The position numbers and the translations under genes were made by a program. The notes under the pieces are model-generated. The model saw only the letters and a program-made list of their open reading frames with translations. It did no database searches and had not been told where the DNA came from. A DNA stretch of 64,000 nucleotides from Phycisphaerales bacterium. Its GTDB lineage: Bacteria; Planctomycetota; Phycisphaerae; Phycisphaerales; UBA1924. The DNA is taken from NCBI GenBank assembly GCA_020845755.1, contig JADLFE010000054.1, positions 62,001 through 126,000 on the forward strand. Direction: 5' to 3'. Below are positions 35,968-44,791 of the stretch, piece after piece (position 1 is the first letter of the stretch; each line of letters begins with the position of its first letter).

Positions 35968-36975
35968 ATGAGCGGTCCGCAACGCGTCAAGTTCTATCAG
36001 ACCGGCACGTTCACCGTCGGCAATCGTCTGCTCGACGTTTCCGTGCGCAGCGTCCAATCCGACAGCACCCGCAACAACTCGCTGAACTCGGGGCACAGGG
36101 CGTGCCAGGGGTGCGGCGAGGCGTTGGGCGCACGCTATGCGCTCGACGCGGCGATGCGGGCCGTGAAAGGCAAACTCGTCGTGGCCAACGCCACCGGGTG
36201 CCTCGAAGTCTTCTCCACGCCGTACCCCGAATCCTCGTGGCGCGTCGCGTGGCTCCACTCGCTCTTTGCCAACGCCGCCGCGGTCGGCACGGGCATGGCC
36301 GCCGCCATGCGCGTCAAGGGCCGCCATGACGTCCGCGTCATCGCACAGGGCGGCGACGGTGGCACGGTCGACATCGGCTTTGCCTGCCTCTCGGGCATGT
36401 TCGAGCGCAACGACGACGTGCTCTACATCTGCTACGACAACGAGGCCTACATGAACACCGGCGTGCAGCGCTCCAGCGCCACGCCTGCCGCGGCCCGCAC
36501 CGCGACGACCCCCGCCGTCGGCGATCAGCCCGGCAACGTCTTCGGCCAGGGCAAGAGCGTCCCCCTCATCGCCATGGCGCACGGCATCCCGTACACCGCG
36601 ACCGCGTCGGTCTGCGATCTCCGCGACCTCGAGTACAAAGTCGAAAAGGCGATGGGCTTCCACGGCGCCCGCTACCTCCATGTCCACGTCCCCTGCCCGC
36701 TGGGCTGGGGCTGCGACACCGGCGACACCATCAAGGTCGCGCGTCTGGCCGCCGAATCGGGCCTCTTCCCGATCTTTGAGGCCGAGTACGGCGAGGTCAC
36801 CGGGCGCCGCGCCATCCGCAAGCCCATCCCGGTTGATGACTATCTCAAGGCCCAGAGCCGATTCGCGCACCTCTTCAAGGGACGGGGCGACCCGGCCCGC
36901 GTGGCGATGATCCAGGCGATCGCCGACCGCAACATCCGCCGTTTCGGCCTCATCTCGGAAGGAGTACCCGCGTGA
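35968..36975 (+). CDS. porB: Pyruvate:ferredoxin oxidoreductase beta subunit
   Basis: 335 residues with the thiamine pyrophosphate motif GGDGGTVDIGF and YDNEAYMNTGVQRS. The MNTGxQRS signature marks pyruvate rather than 2-oxoglutarate enzymes. Cysteines for the proximal 4Fe-4S cluster are seen in CQGCGEALG, NATGCLEVF and CPLGWGC. There is no PorD gene of its own in the operon; the ferredoxin part appears to be supplied by the flavoproteins that follow. AAAGGA precedes the ATG. The stop overlaps the next start (GTGA). Confidence 0.93.
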   Translation: MSGPQRVKFYQTGTFTVGNRLLDVSVRSVQSDSTRNNSLNSGHRACQGCGEALGARYALDAAMRAVKGKLVVANATGCLEVFSTPYPESSWRVAWLHSLFANAAAVGTGMAAAMRVKGRHDVRVIAQGGDGGTVDIGFACLSGMFERNDDVLYICYDNEAYMNTGVQRSSATPAAARTATTPAVGDQPGNVFGQGKSVPLIAMAHGIPYTATASVCDLRDLEYKVEKAMGFHGARYLHVHVPCPLGWGCDTGDTIKVARLAAESGLFPIFEAEYGEVTGRRAIRKPIPVDDYLKAQSRFAHLFKGRGDPARVAMIQAIADRNIRRFGLISEGVPA

Positions 36976-38597
36976 ACAAGCCGTTTGCCATCACGCTGGA
37001 CATCGGTTCGAGCCTCGTCAACAAGACCGGCTCGTGGCGCACCGAGCGCCCCGTGTATGTCGATCGCCTCCCGCCCTGCAACAACGCCTGCCCGGCGGGC
37101 GAGAACATCCAGCACTGGCTGTACCTCGCCGAAGAGGGCAACTACGAAGAGGCGTGGCGCGAGATCATGAAGAACAACCCCATGCCGGCGTGCATGGGCC
37201 GCGTCTGCTACCACCCGTGCGAGGACTTCTGCAACCGCGCGCGGATCGACACCGCCGTCTCGATCCACAGTGTGGAGCGGTTCCTGGGCGATCTGGCGAT
37301 CAAGAACAACTGGCGTATCAAGCCCGACGCGCCCAGCACCGGGCGCAGCGTGCTGGTCGTCGGCGCTGGGCCCTCGGGCCTCTCGGCCGCGTACCACCTG
37401 GCGCGGATGGGGCACCACGTCACCATCTACGAGGCCGGCCCGTGGGCGGGTGGCATGATGCGATTCGGCATCCCCAAGTATCGCCTGCCGCGTGACGTCC
37501 TCGACGCCGAGATCAAGCGCATCACCGACCTGGGCGTCACCATCAAACTCAACCACAAGGTCGCCGACCTCGACCAGACGATGCGCACCGAAAAGTTCGA
37601 TGCTGTCTTCCTCGCCGTCGGCGCACACCTGGCCAAGCGCGCCTACATCCCCGCCGGCGACGCGGGCAAGATCCTCGACGCCCTCCAACTCCTCCGCGGC
37701 GTGGAAGCCGGCGACCAGCCGCTCCTGGGTCGTCGCGTCCTGATCTACGGCGGCGGCAACACCGCGATGGACGTCGCGCGTTCCGCCAAGCGCCTCGGCG
37801 CGTCGGAAGCGATCGTCGTCTATCGGCGCACGCGTGAGAAGATGCCCGCCCACGACTTCGAAGTCCGCGAGGCCGAGGAAGAGGGCGTGATGTTCAAGTG
37901 GCTCTCGACCATCAAGGCCGAGAGCGAGGGCAAGTTCACCGTCGAGAAGATGAAACTCGACGACAAGGGCAAGCCGCAGCCCACCGGCGAGTTCGAGACC
38001 ATGGAGGCCGATTCGTGCGTGCTGGCCCTGGGCCAGGACGTCGATCTCTCGTTCCTCTCGAAGGTCAATGGCCTGACGATCACCGACGGCGTGGTCGAGG
38101 TCGGGCCCGACATGATGACCGGACGTCACGGCGTCTTCGCCGGCGGCGACATGGTCCCCGCCGAACGCACCGTCACCGTCGCGATCGGGCACGGCAAGAA
38201 GGCCGCACGACACATCGACGCCTTCCTCCGCAACACGACCTACGTCCCCGCGCCCAAGCACGAGGTCGCCAAGTTCGAGAACCTCAACCCCTGGTACTAC
38301 ACCGACGCGCCCGTCACCGTCCAGCCCGCGCTCGACGCCGCCCGGCGCATCTCCAACTTCGAAGAGGTCGTCGGCGGGCTCGATGAGTCCAACGCCCTCT
38401 TCGAGGCGCGCCGCTGCCTCTCCTGCGGCAACTGCTTCGAATGCGACAACTGCTTTGGCGTGTGCCCTGACAACGCCGTCATCAAGCTCGGCCCAGGCAA
38501 TCGTTTCAAATTCAACTACGACTATTGCAAGGGTTGCGGCATGTGCTCGACCGAATGTCCCTGCGGCGCGATCCGCATGGAGCCCGAGACGATCTGA
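36972..38597 (+). CDS. GltD-like flavoprotein fused to a 2[4Fe-4S] ferredoxin domain (first)
   Basis: 541 residues. Domains in order: an N-terminal GltD-type Fe-S helical domain (Cys at 36, 40, 74, 79, 83 and 87), an FAD Rossmann motif VVGAGPSGLSAAYHLARMG at 129-147, an NAD(P)H motif YGGGNTAMDVARSAKRLG at 259-276, and a ferredoxin domain at about 482-541 with two CxxCxxCxxxCP motifs (CFECDNCFGVCP, CKGCGMCSTECP). It resembles the beta subunit of glutamate synthase and NfnB, with a PorD-like ferredoxin added. It is placed to pass electrons between ferredoxin from Por/Kor and NAD(P)H. It starts at a GTG overlapping the porB stop. Confidence 0.88.
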   Translation: MNKPFAITLDIGSSLVNKTGSWRTERPVYVDRLPPCNNACPAGENIQHWLYLAEEGNYEEAWREIMKNNPMPACMGRVCYHPCEDFCNRARIDTAVSIHSVERFLGDLAIKNNWRIKPDAPSTGRSVLVVGAGPSGLSAAYHLARMGHHVTIYEAGPWAGGMMRFGIPKYRLPRDVLDAEIKRITDLGVTIKLNHKVADLDQTMRTEKFDAVFLAVGAHLAKRAYIPAGDAGKILDALQLLRGVEAGDQPLLGRRVLIYGGGNTAMDVARSAKRLGASEAIVVYRRTREKMPAHDFEVREAEEEGVMFKWLSTIKAESEGKFTVEKMKLDDKGKPQPTGEFETMEADSCVLALGQDVDLSFLSKVNGLTITDGVVEVGPDMMTGRHGVFAGGDMVPAERTVTVAIGHGKKAARHIDAFLRNTTYVPAPKHEVAKFENLNPWYYTDAPVTVQPALDAARRISNFEEVVGGLDESNALFEARRCLSCGNCFECDNCFGVCPDNAVIKLGPGNRFKFNYDYCKGCGMCSTECPCGAIRMEPETI

Positions 38598-38641
38598 CCC
38601 CGTAGGAGTCTTCGTCCCCGCCAGTGCGGAGGAGTCTGAAC

Positions 38642-40360
38642 GTGACCACGATCCCCAGCGCATCGCTCCTTGGGCCCGTCGCGCGTGACGCCCACCCGAC
38701 CCTCACCGAAGCCGAGGCCGTGCTCGAGGCCGAGGCGTGCCTTCAGTGCGGCGGGCCGTGCACCTCCGCGCCGTGCGTGGGCGCCTGCCCCGCCGGGATC
38801 GACATCCCCGGCTTCATCCGCGACATCGCCCAGGGTCGACCCGTCGACGCCGCCACCAAGATCTTCGCCGACAACATCCTGGGCGGCACGTGCGCCCGCG
38901 TGTGCCCGGTCGAGGTCCTCTGCCAGGGTTCGTGCGTTCTCCTGAAGGAAGGCCGCCGCGCCATCCAGATCGGTCGCCTGCAGCGCTTCGCGACCGACAA
39001 GGGGCTGGAGGCGGGAACAGCCGTCGCTGCGCCGCGTCCAAACGCACAGCGCTTCGCCAGCGTCGGCGTCATCGGCGCCGGGCCCGCGGGCCTCGCCTGC
39101 GCCGCCGAACTCGCCAAGCTCGGCTATCAGGTCGTGGTCTACGAGCAGCGCGATTTCCCCGGCGGCCTCATCACCCGCGGCATCGCGCCCTACAAGCAGC
39201 AGTACCGCCCCCTCCCGGAAGAAGTTGAACAGATCAAGCGCCTTGGCGTGCAGCTCAGGTTCGGCGTGAGCGTGGGAACGCAGATCACGCCTGCCCAGCT
39301 CCGCCAGGCGCACGAGGCCATCTTCGTCGGCGTCGGCATGGGCGACGACATGCCCGCCAAACTCCCCGGTGAATGGCTCCCCAATGTCTGGGAGTCTCTG
39401 AAGTTCATCGAGGCCCTCAAACTCGGGCCCGCCGGCGGCCTGACCATCGGGCGACGCGTCGCGGTCATCGGCGGCGGCAACACCGCCATCGACGTCGCTC
39501 GCGAAGCCGTCATGCTCCACTCCACCGAGGCCACCAGCGCCAACACCGCCGTCGACGTGGCCCGCCAGTCGGTGATGATGGGCGCCAGCGAAGTCGTGAT
39601 GCTCTACCGGCGCAGCGAGGCCGACATGCCCGCCTTCGCCCACGAGATCCACTCCGCCAAGCGCGAGGGTGTGAAACTCATGACCCAGGTCGCGCCGCTG
39701 GAATTCATCGGCACCGACCGCGTCACCGGCGTGCGCTGCATCAAGATGCGTCTGGGCGCGCCCGACGCCTCCGGCCGCCCGCGTCCCGAGCCCATCCCGG
39801 GTTCGGAGTTCGTCGTCGAGGCCGACATGGTCGTCAAGGCCATCGGCCAGAAGCCGCTCCTGGAGCTCTTCACCGCGCTCGGTGTTGAGATGAAGGGCAG
39901 CGTCGTCAAGGTCGACGACGAGATGCGGACCAACGTCCCGAACCTCTTCGCCGGCGGCGACTGCATCAACGGCGGCTCGACCGTCGTCCAGGCCGTCCGC
40001 GACGGGCGCAAGGCCGCCCTCGCCATCGATCGCACCCTCGCCGGCAAGGCCCGCACGCCGCGCCGCGAAACGCCCTCGCCCAAGATCGAGACCGACAACG
40101 GGCAGATCAAGCACTACCAGGCGGACTACCGCCTGACGACGGCCCCGAAACTCTGCAAGGGCTGCAACGTGTGCGTGACCAGTTGCCCCACCAACACACT
40201 GGCGCTGGACCAGGCCACCAAGATCATCGTCAAGGACCCGAACACCTGCGTGTTCTGCGGCATGTGCGAGGCTCGCTGCCCCGACTTTGCCATCTGGATC
40301 CAACGCGGCGCATCCGATCGCGCCCGCGTCTTCGCGAAGGAAGGAGCGCCGGTGTTGTGA
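38642..40360 (+). CDS. GltD-like flavoprotein fused to a 2[4Fe-4S] ferredoxin domain (second)
   Basis: 572 residues from the GTG at 38642, with GGAGGAG before it. Same plan as the gene before, with low identity: N-terminal Cys-rich GltD domain (CLQCGGPC, CARVCPVEVLCQGSC), FAD motif VIGAGPAGLACAAEL at about 144-158, NAD(P)H motif VIGGGNTAIDVAR at 275-287, and a C-terminal ferredoxin (CKGCNVCVTSCP, CVFCGMCEARCP). The NAD(P)H motif is followed by a second copy, NTAVDVARQSVMMG, 21 residues later, an in-frame internal duplication. Together the two flavoproteins may form a heteromeric oxidoreductase. The stop overlaps korA. Confidence 0.88.
   Translation: MTTIPSASLLGPVARDAHPTLTEAEAVLEAEACLQCGGPCTSAPCVGACPAGIDIPGFIRDIAQGRPVDAATKIFADNILGGTCARVCPVEVLCQGSCVLLKEGRRAIQIGRLQRFATDKGLEAGTAVAAPRPNAQRFASVGVIGAGPAGLACAAELAKLGYQVVVYEQRDFPGGLITRGIAPYKQQYRPLPEEVEQIKRLGVQLRFGVSVGTQITPAQLRQAHEAIFVGVGMGDDMPAKLPGEWLPNVWESLKFIEALKLGPAGGLTIGRRVAVIGGGNTAIDVAREAVMLHSTEATSANTAVDVARQSVMMGASEVVMLYRRSEADMPAFAHEIHSAKREGVKLMTQVAPLEFIGTDRVTGVRCIKMRLGAPDASGRPRPEPIPGSEFVVEADMVVKAIGQKPLLELFTALGVEMKGSVVKVDDEMRTNVPNLFAGGDCINGGSTVVQAVRDGRKAALAIDRTLAGKARTPRRETPSPKIETDNGQIKHYQADYRLTTAPKLCKGCNVCVTSCPTNTLALDQATKIIVKDPNTCVFCGMCEARCPDFAIWIQRGASDRARVFAKEGAPVL
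39479..39604 (+). repeat. 63-bp in-frame internal duplication
   Basis: The Asn codons of NTAIDVAREAV (39479) and NTAVDVARQSV (39542) are exactly 63 bases apart. Base identity between the copies has decayed, so the duplication is not recent. It lies right at the dinucleotide-binding helix. Confidence 0.7.
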
Positions 40361-41496
40361 GCAAGAAGCGTCTCATCCAGGGCAACGAGGCGTGCGCCCA
40401 CGCGGCCTTGTATGCCGGGTGCAATTTCTACGCCGGCTACCCCATCACCCCGAGTTCCGAGGTGATGGAGATCCTCTCGTACGAGATGCCCAAACTCGGG
40501 CGAACCTTCATCCAGATGGAAGACGAGATCGCGTCCATCTCCGCCATCATCGGCGCCGCCTGGGGCGGGGCCAAGACCCTGACCGCCACCAGCGGCCCGG
40601 GCTTCTCGCTCATGCAGGAAGGCCTCGGATACGCCTCCATCACCGAGACACCCTGCGTCATCGTCAACTGCCAGCGCTGGGGCCCCTCCACCGGCCAGCC
40701 CACCAAGGGCGCGCAGGGCGACGTCATGCAGTCCATCTGGGGCACGCACGGCGACCACGCGATCATCGTCGTCACCGCCTCCACCGTGCGCGACGCCTTC
40801 GACATGACCGTCAAGTCCTTCAACTTCGCCCAGCAATACCGCGTGCCGGTCGTGCTGCTCATGGACGAAGTGCTCGCCCACATGCGTGAAAACATCGATT
40901 GGCCCGAGCCGGGCGACATCGAGGTGATCGAGGCCAAGCGTCCCGCCGACGTGAAGACCTACAAGCCATTCGCCAACGACGAGTTCCTCCCGTTCGGGCA
41001 CGGCGCCCGCTACCACATCACCGGCTTGGCCCACGGCGCCGAGGGATTCGCCGTCAGCGACGAGGCCGCCGCCCGCGAACTCAAGCGCATGGTCGGCAAG
41101 GTCCAGGACCACGTGCGTGACCTGGCGCTCCATGATCGCTACCTGCTCGACGACGCAGAACTGGCGATCATCAGTTATGGCATCACCAGCCGCCCGGCCC
41201 AGTCCGCCGTCGACCTGCTCCGCGCCCAGGGCATCCGCGCTGGCCTCCTCAGCCTCAAGACCCTCTGGCCCTTCCCCGACTTCCTGATCGACGAAGTCGC
41301 CGAGCGCGTCGACACGATCGTCGTGCCCGAACTCAACATGGGCCAACTCGTGCGTGAGATCGGGCGCGCCGCCGGCGGCCGCAGCCAAGTCATCCCCGTG
41401 AGCCGCATCGACGGCCACCTCCTGACGCCGGCCCAGATCGCGGACGCCGCCGTCGCACCCTTCGCAACCTCCGCCGGAAAGGTGGTGCGCTCGTGA
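40357..41496 (+). CDS. korA: 2-oxoglutarate:ferredoxin oxidoreductase alpha subunit
   Basis: 379 residues beginning at a GTG that overlaps the previous stop (GTGA). The 2-oxoacid oxidoreductase alpha pattern is clear: FYAGYPITPSSEVME, QMEDEIASISAIIGAAWGG, LTATSGPGFSLMQEG and QRWGPSTGQPTK. The GPSTGxPT element is typical of the 2-oxoglutarate group. It pairs with KorB and KorC to interconvert 2-oxoglutarate and succinyl-CoA with ferredoxin. Confidence 0.92.
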   Translation: MSKKRLIQGNEACAHAALYAGCNFYAGYPITPSSEVMEILSYEMPKLGRTFIQMEDEIASISAIIGAAWGGAKTLTATSGPGFSLMQEGLGYASITETPCVIVNCQRWGPSTGQPTKGAQGDVMQSIWGTHGDHAIIVVTASTVRDAFDMTVKSFNFAQQYRVPVVLLMDEVLAHMRENIDWPEPGDIEVIEAKRPADVKTYKPFANDEFLPFGHGARYHITGLAHGAEGFAVSDEAAARELKRMVGKVQDHVRDLALHDRYLLDDAELAIISYGITSRPAQSAVDLLRAQGIRAGLLSLKTLWPFPDFLIDEVAERVDTIVVPELNMGQLVREIGRAAGGRSQVIPVSRIDGHLLTPAQIADAAVAPFATSAGKVVRS

Positions 41497-42323
41497 GCGA
41501 CAACTATCGCAGATTCCTCCGCACCGCCCAACTCCCCCACGTCTGGTGCCCCGGTTGCGGCGACGGCATGATCGTGAAGGCCCTTCTGGAGGCGATCGGC
41601 GAACTCAACCTCGATCAGAACAAGATCGCGGTGGTCAGCGGCATCGGGTGCTCAGGTCGCACCCCCTTCATCCTCGACTTCAACACCATGCACACCACGC
41701 ACGGGCGCGCCCTGGCCTTCGCCACCGGCATCAAACTCGCCAACCCCGAACTCCGCGTCTTTGCCATCATGGGCGACGGCGACGCCTCCGCCATCGGCGG
41801 CAACCACTTCATCCACGCCTGCCGCCGAAACCTCGACATCACCGCTCTGGTCTTCAACAACGGGATCTACGGCCTGACCGGCGGCCAGCTCGCCCCAACC
41901 ACCCCCGTCGGCAAGCGCAGCACCACCTCAACCATGGGCTCCATCGAGCAGCCCTTCGACCTCGTCCGCCTCGCCCTCGGCGCCGGCGCCGGCTTCGTCG
42001 CCCGCACCACCTCCTTCGACCACAAGCGACTCACCTCCTCCATCAAGCGTGCCATCCTCCACAAGGGCTTCTCCTTCGTCGACATCCTCACCTCCTGCCC
42101 CACCTACTTCGGACGAATGAACGACGTCGCTGAGCCATACGACATGGTCCACTACCTCCGCGACACCAGTTCGCCCCTCCACGATTGCACCTGCGGCGAG
42201 ACCGACCAGCCCAAAGCCGAAGTCATGCCCACCGGCATCTTCCGCGAGGAAGAACGCGCCGATTACGAAGCCCTGTACAAGCAGAAGATCGCCGCCGCCT
42301 GCGGGAAACGGAGCGTCTCGTGA
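41493..42323 (+). CDS. korB: 2-oxoglutarate:ferredoxin oxidoreductase beta subunit
   Basis: 276 residues, GTG start overlapping korA. The thiamine pyrophosphate site is MGDGDASAIGGNHFIHA, and NNGIYGLTGGQLAPTTP is the signature of 2-oxoglutarate enzymes. Fe-S cysteines are seen in WCPGCGDG, GIGCSGRTP and later CTCGE. The length is normal for the short KorB type. Confidence 0.93.
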   Translation: MSDNYRRFLRTAQLPHVWCPGCGDGMIVKALLEAIGELNLDQNKIAVVSGIGCSGRTPFILDFNTMHTTHGRALAFATGIKLANPELRVFAIMGDGDASAIGGNHFIHACRRNLDITALVFNNGIYGLTGGQLAPTTPVGKRSTTSTMGSIEQPFDLVRLALGAGAGFVARTTSFDHKRLTSSIKRAILHKGFSFVDILTSCPTYFGRMNDVAEPYDMVHYLRDTSSPLHDCTCGETDQPKAEVMPTGIFREEERADYEALYKQKIAAACGKRSVS

Positions 42324-42883
42324 GCAACACCCTCAAAGACCCGATCCAGATCCGCTTCAGTGGCGCGGGAGGCCAGGGCCTCATCACCGCCGGCGTCATC
42401 CTCTCCGAAGCCGCCATGATGGACGGTCGAAACGTCGTCCAGACCCAGACCTACGGGCCTGAAGCCCGCCTGGGCTCCAGCCGGGCCGAGGTCATCATCT
42501 CCAAGGGCACCATCGCATATCCCGAAGTCACCCTGCCCGACGTGCTCCTCTGCATGTCTACCGAGGCCGCCAGGAAATACGGCGCCAAGTGCACGGCGGA
42601 CACGGTCGTGATCTTCGACTCGACGAACATCGGCCCGGAATTCACCAGCCCCGGACGCGTCTTCCGCCTGCCCATCACCGAGACCGCCACCAAGGTCGGG
42701 AGCAAGGTCGTCGCCAACACCGTCGCCCTGTGCGTGCTGAACACCCTTGTGCCCGTCGTGCCGCGCGAGACCCTCGCCGCCGCGATCGCCGCACGAGTCC
42801 CCGCCAAGTTCCGCGAACTCAACCAGCGTGCCGGCGAAGCGGGCGAACAACTCGCCGCCGGCCTCCTGACGCCCTCCGCGTAA
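42320..42883 (+). CDS. korC: 2-oxoglutarate:ferredoxin oxidoreductase gamma subunit
   Basis: 187 residues, GTG start overlapping korB. The gamma-type motif IRFSGAGGQGLITAGVILSEAA and QTQTYGPEARLGSSRAEV are present, with TDVVIFDSTN-like middle strands (TVVIFDSTNIG). It is the last gene of the operon; a hairpin terminator follows within 30-60 bases. Confidence 0.92.
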   Translation: MSNTLKDPIQIRFSGAGGQGLITAGVILSEAAMMDGRNVVQTQTYGPEARLGSSRAEVIISKGTIAYPEVTLPDVLLCMSTEAARKYGAKCTADTVVIFDSTNIGPEFTSPGRVFRLPITETATKVGSKVVANTVALCVLNTLVPVVPRETLAAAIAARVPAKFRELNQRAGEAGEQLAAGLLTPSA

Positions 42884-42910
42884 CCCTCCTCGTCTCCTTT
42901 CTGTGTGTGG

Positions 42911-42942
42911 AGGCCCGCTTCTTTGAGGCGGGCTTTCTTATT
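42911..42942 (+). terminator. Terminator of the por/kor operon
   Basis: GCCCGC, loop TTCTTTGAG, GCGGGC, then TTTCTTATT. A 6-bp GC stem; the T tract has one C. Confidence 0.7.
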
Positions 42943-42991
42943 GCGCCGACGACACGAAAATCCGCTGCGAGGATTCGATCCTCTCGTTCCT

Positions 42992-43011
42992 GATGCCCGA
43001 TGCCCGATGCC
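42992..43011. repeat. GATGCCC tandem heptamer
   Basis: Nearly three turns of GATGCCC in the gap after the operon, directly before the promoter of the next gene. Confidence 0.6.
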
Positions 43012-43047
43012 TATTCCCGTCGCCCGGTGCCGTCCGCCCCGTCCCGA

Positions 43048-43053
43048 TACACT
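43048..43053 (+). promoter_or_regulatory. -10 box of near-leaderless LEA-like gene
   Basis: TACACT with 7 bases (TCTGCCC) to the ATG; no ribosome site. Confidence 0.5.
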
Positions 43054-43060
43054 TCTGCCC

Positions 43061-43537
43061 ATGAACCCTGCCGCACGACTCTTCCTGCTCTCTCCGCTCA
43101 CGCTCCTGGCCGCATGCTCGTCGTACCGCGCCCCGGTGCTGACCGTCGCGGAGACCCGCGTGCGAGAGGCGGCACCCTCCGGCGTGGTAGTTGAGTTCCT
43201 CGTTGACGCCGAGAACCCAAACCCAGAGCCCATGCCCCTCCGCGAGGTTCGCTACGCGATGCATGTCAACGGCCAGCGGGTCTTCGAGTGTGTCCGCTCG
43301 CCCGAAGCAACCCTCCGCCGCTTCGGCACGCAGCGCCTCATCCTCCCCGTCGTCCTCCCCCTCGCGCCCGGCGCTACGCCGCCCAGCGCGTCCAGCGTCA
43401 CGCTCTCCGGCACGCTGTCGTACACCGCGCCCGGCCAACTGGCCGAGACCCTTTTCGACACGGGCGTCAGCCGGCCCGAGGCCTCATTCACCACCAGCGC
43501 GCCCGTCGATTTCACCCGCGAGCCGGTCGCGAACTGA
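43061..43537 (+). CDS. Lipoprotein with LEA14/WHy-like domain
   Basis: 158 residues with a lipoprotein signal (FLLSPLTLLAAC, lipid Cys at about 19). The mature part reads like a LEA type 2 (water-stress, WHy) beta sandwich: VVVEFLVDAENPNPEPMPLREVRYAMHVNG split across strands, with the NPNP element. Such domains are found in bacterial lipoproteins of unknown role. The message is probably leaderless. Confidence 0.78.
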   Translation: MNPAARLFLLSPLTLLAACSSYRAPVLTVAETRVREAAPSGVVVEFLVDAENPNPEPMPLREVRYAMHVNGQRVFECVRSPEATLRRFGTQRLILPVVLPLAPGATPPSASSVTLSGTLSYTAPGQLAETLFDTGVSRPEASFTTSAPVDFTREPVAN

Positions 43538-43688
43538 CCGAGGCCCTCAGATCGGCACACGCATCAAACTTCGGTTCTCCGCCTCTTTTCCACACTCCGC
43601 CACTTGACCACTCCGCCACCTCCTCTTCCCCGCTTCTCTCCGCCTCCCCTTCTCTTCTCTACCACTGATGCCTGCTGCCTTCTTCCCA

Positions 43689-43694
43689 TATACT
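43689..43694 (+). promoter_or_regulatory. -10 box of leaderless HEAT-repeat lipoprotein gene
   Basis: TATACT with 6 bases (CCCCCC) to the ATG. The C run excludes any ribosome site. Confidence 0.65.
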
Positions 43695-43700
43695 CCCCCC

Positions 43701-44534
43701 ATGTCCAGCACCACTCGTGGTCGCCCCTTCATCGCACCGCTCATCACGGCCGCCTTGGGCGCGTTCTTCGCACCGTTCTTGTCGGGCTGTGACACCGGCG
43801 ACGTCAAGCCCGGCGCCGAAGGACTCCTCTCCCTCGTCACCGAGCCCTCCGCCGTTGAGTCCGCAACCTGGGCCATCGATCCCTACGACGCCGACAAGCG
43901 TTACCGCGGCACGCTCTTCCTCGCTTCCAAGCCCTATGGCGGGGACGACGTGTACATCCAACTCTACCTCGACAACATCAAGGACGAGGACGCGGGCGTC
44001 CGCGCGGCCGCACTCCGCGGCCTGGGCAACCACGGGCGACCCGAGCAGGCGCAGGTCGTCGCCGAATCACTCAAGGACAAGGACCCGATCGTTCGGCGCG
44101 AGGCCGGCCGTGCCCTGCAGCGCCTTCACTATCCCAAGGTCGTCCCCGATCTCCTCCGGGTCGTCCCGGAAAAGAGCGAGCAGGACGCCGATGTGCGCCG
44201 CGAGGCGGCGGCGGCACTGGGCCAGTACCCCGACCCGCGCGTGCTCCAGCCGTTGATCGCGGCCTTGGGTGAGGACACCTCCCTCGCCGTCCAGCAGGCC
44301 GCCCGTACCTCGATGCGCACGCTCACCGGCCAAGACTTCGGCTTTGATCGCCGCCAGTGGCTCGACTGGCTGAGCGCGACCAAGGAGCCTTTCGCCGCGC
44401 GCCTCGCCTACATGTACCCCGCGTTCAACCGAGACAAGGTCTGGTACGAGTATCTGCCGTTCGTCCCGCCCCCGCCCAACGAGGCTTCCGCCTCCCCCGC
44501 TGGCTCATCGCCCTCGATCGGCGCGGAGCAGTAA
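43701..44534 (+). CDS. HEAT-repeat lipoprotein
   Basis: 277 residues with a lipoprotein signal ending FLSGC (Cys at about 30). Three HEAT/PBS-like repeats follow at about 90-210: DAGVRAAALRGLGNHG, DPIVRREAGRALQRL, DADVRREAAAALGQY, then VQQAARTSMRTLTG. The C-terminus has YEYLPFVPPPPNEA and a Ser/Pro-rich tail. The repeats suggest a scaffold for protein contacts on the periplasmic side. Function unknown. Confidence 0.8.
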   Translation: MSSTTRGRPFIAPLITAALGAFFAPFLSGCDTGDVKPGAEGLLSLVTEPSAVESATWAIDPYDADKRYRGTLFLASKPYGGDDVYIQLYLDNIKDEDAGVRAAALRGLGNHGRPEQAQVVAESLKDKDPIVRREAGRALQRLHYPKVVPDLLRVVPEKSEQDADVRREAAAALGQYPDPRVLQPLIAALGEDTSLAVQQAARTSMRTLTGQDFGFDRRQWLDWLSATKEPFAARLAYMYPAFNRDKVWYEYLPFVPPPPNEASASPAGSSPSIGAEQ

Positions 44535-44791
44535 GGCCATTCACAGACTGGTCGCTGAGGGCACGGCCAAACTCGAAGGCCACGAAGCAGAGGTCGTTGC
44601 GTTGGGCCGCGTGTACTCTCAGACCCCTTCGAGTTCCAACTGATCGACCTCCCAACTCACTTCATTCCTCTGCGTTCTCTCCTGCTGCCGAGTGTCTTCG
44701 CGTCCTTCGGGTCCTTCGAATTGACCTCTCCGCCGCTTCTCCTGCTCCGCGACCTCTGCGTTGAATCTCTCTCTTCACGACTCTCTTCTCT

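Noticed and set aside
34666-40303. Very long minus-strand ORFs (for example 34666-36870, 36840-38663 and 38522-40303) opposite the por/kor operon
   Set aside because: They are exact shadows of strongly conserved plus-strand genes in high-GC DNA, where the opposite frame rarely meets a stop. Their translations are compositionally odd and match no family.
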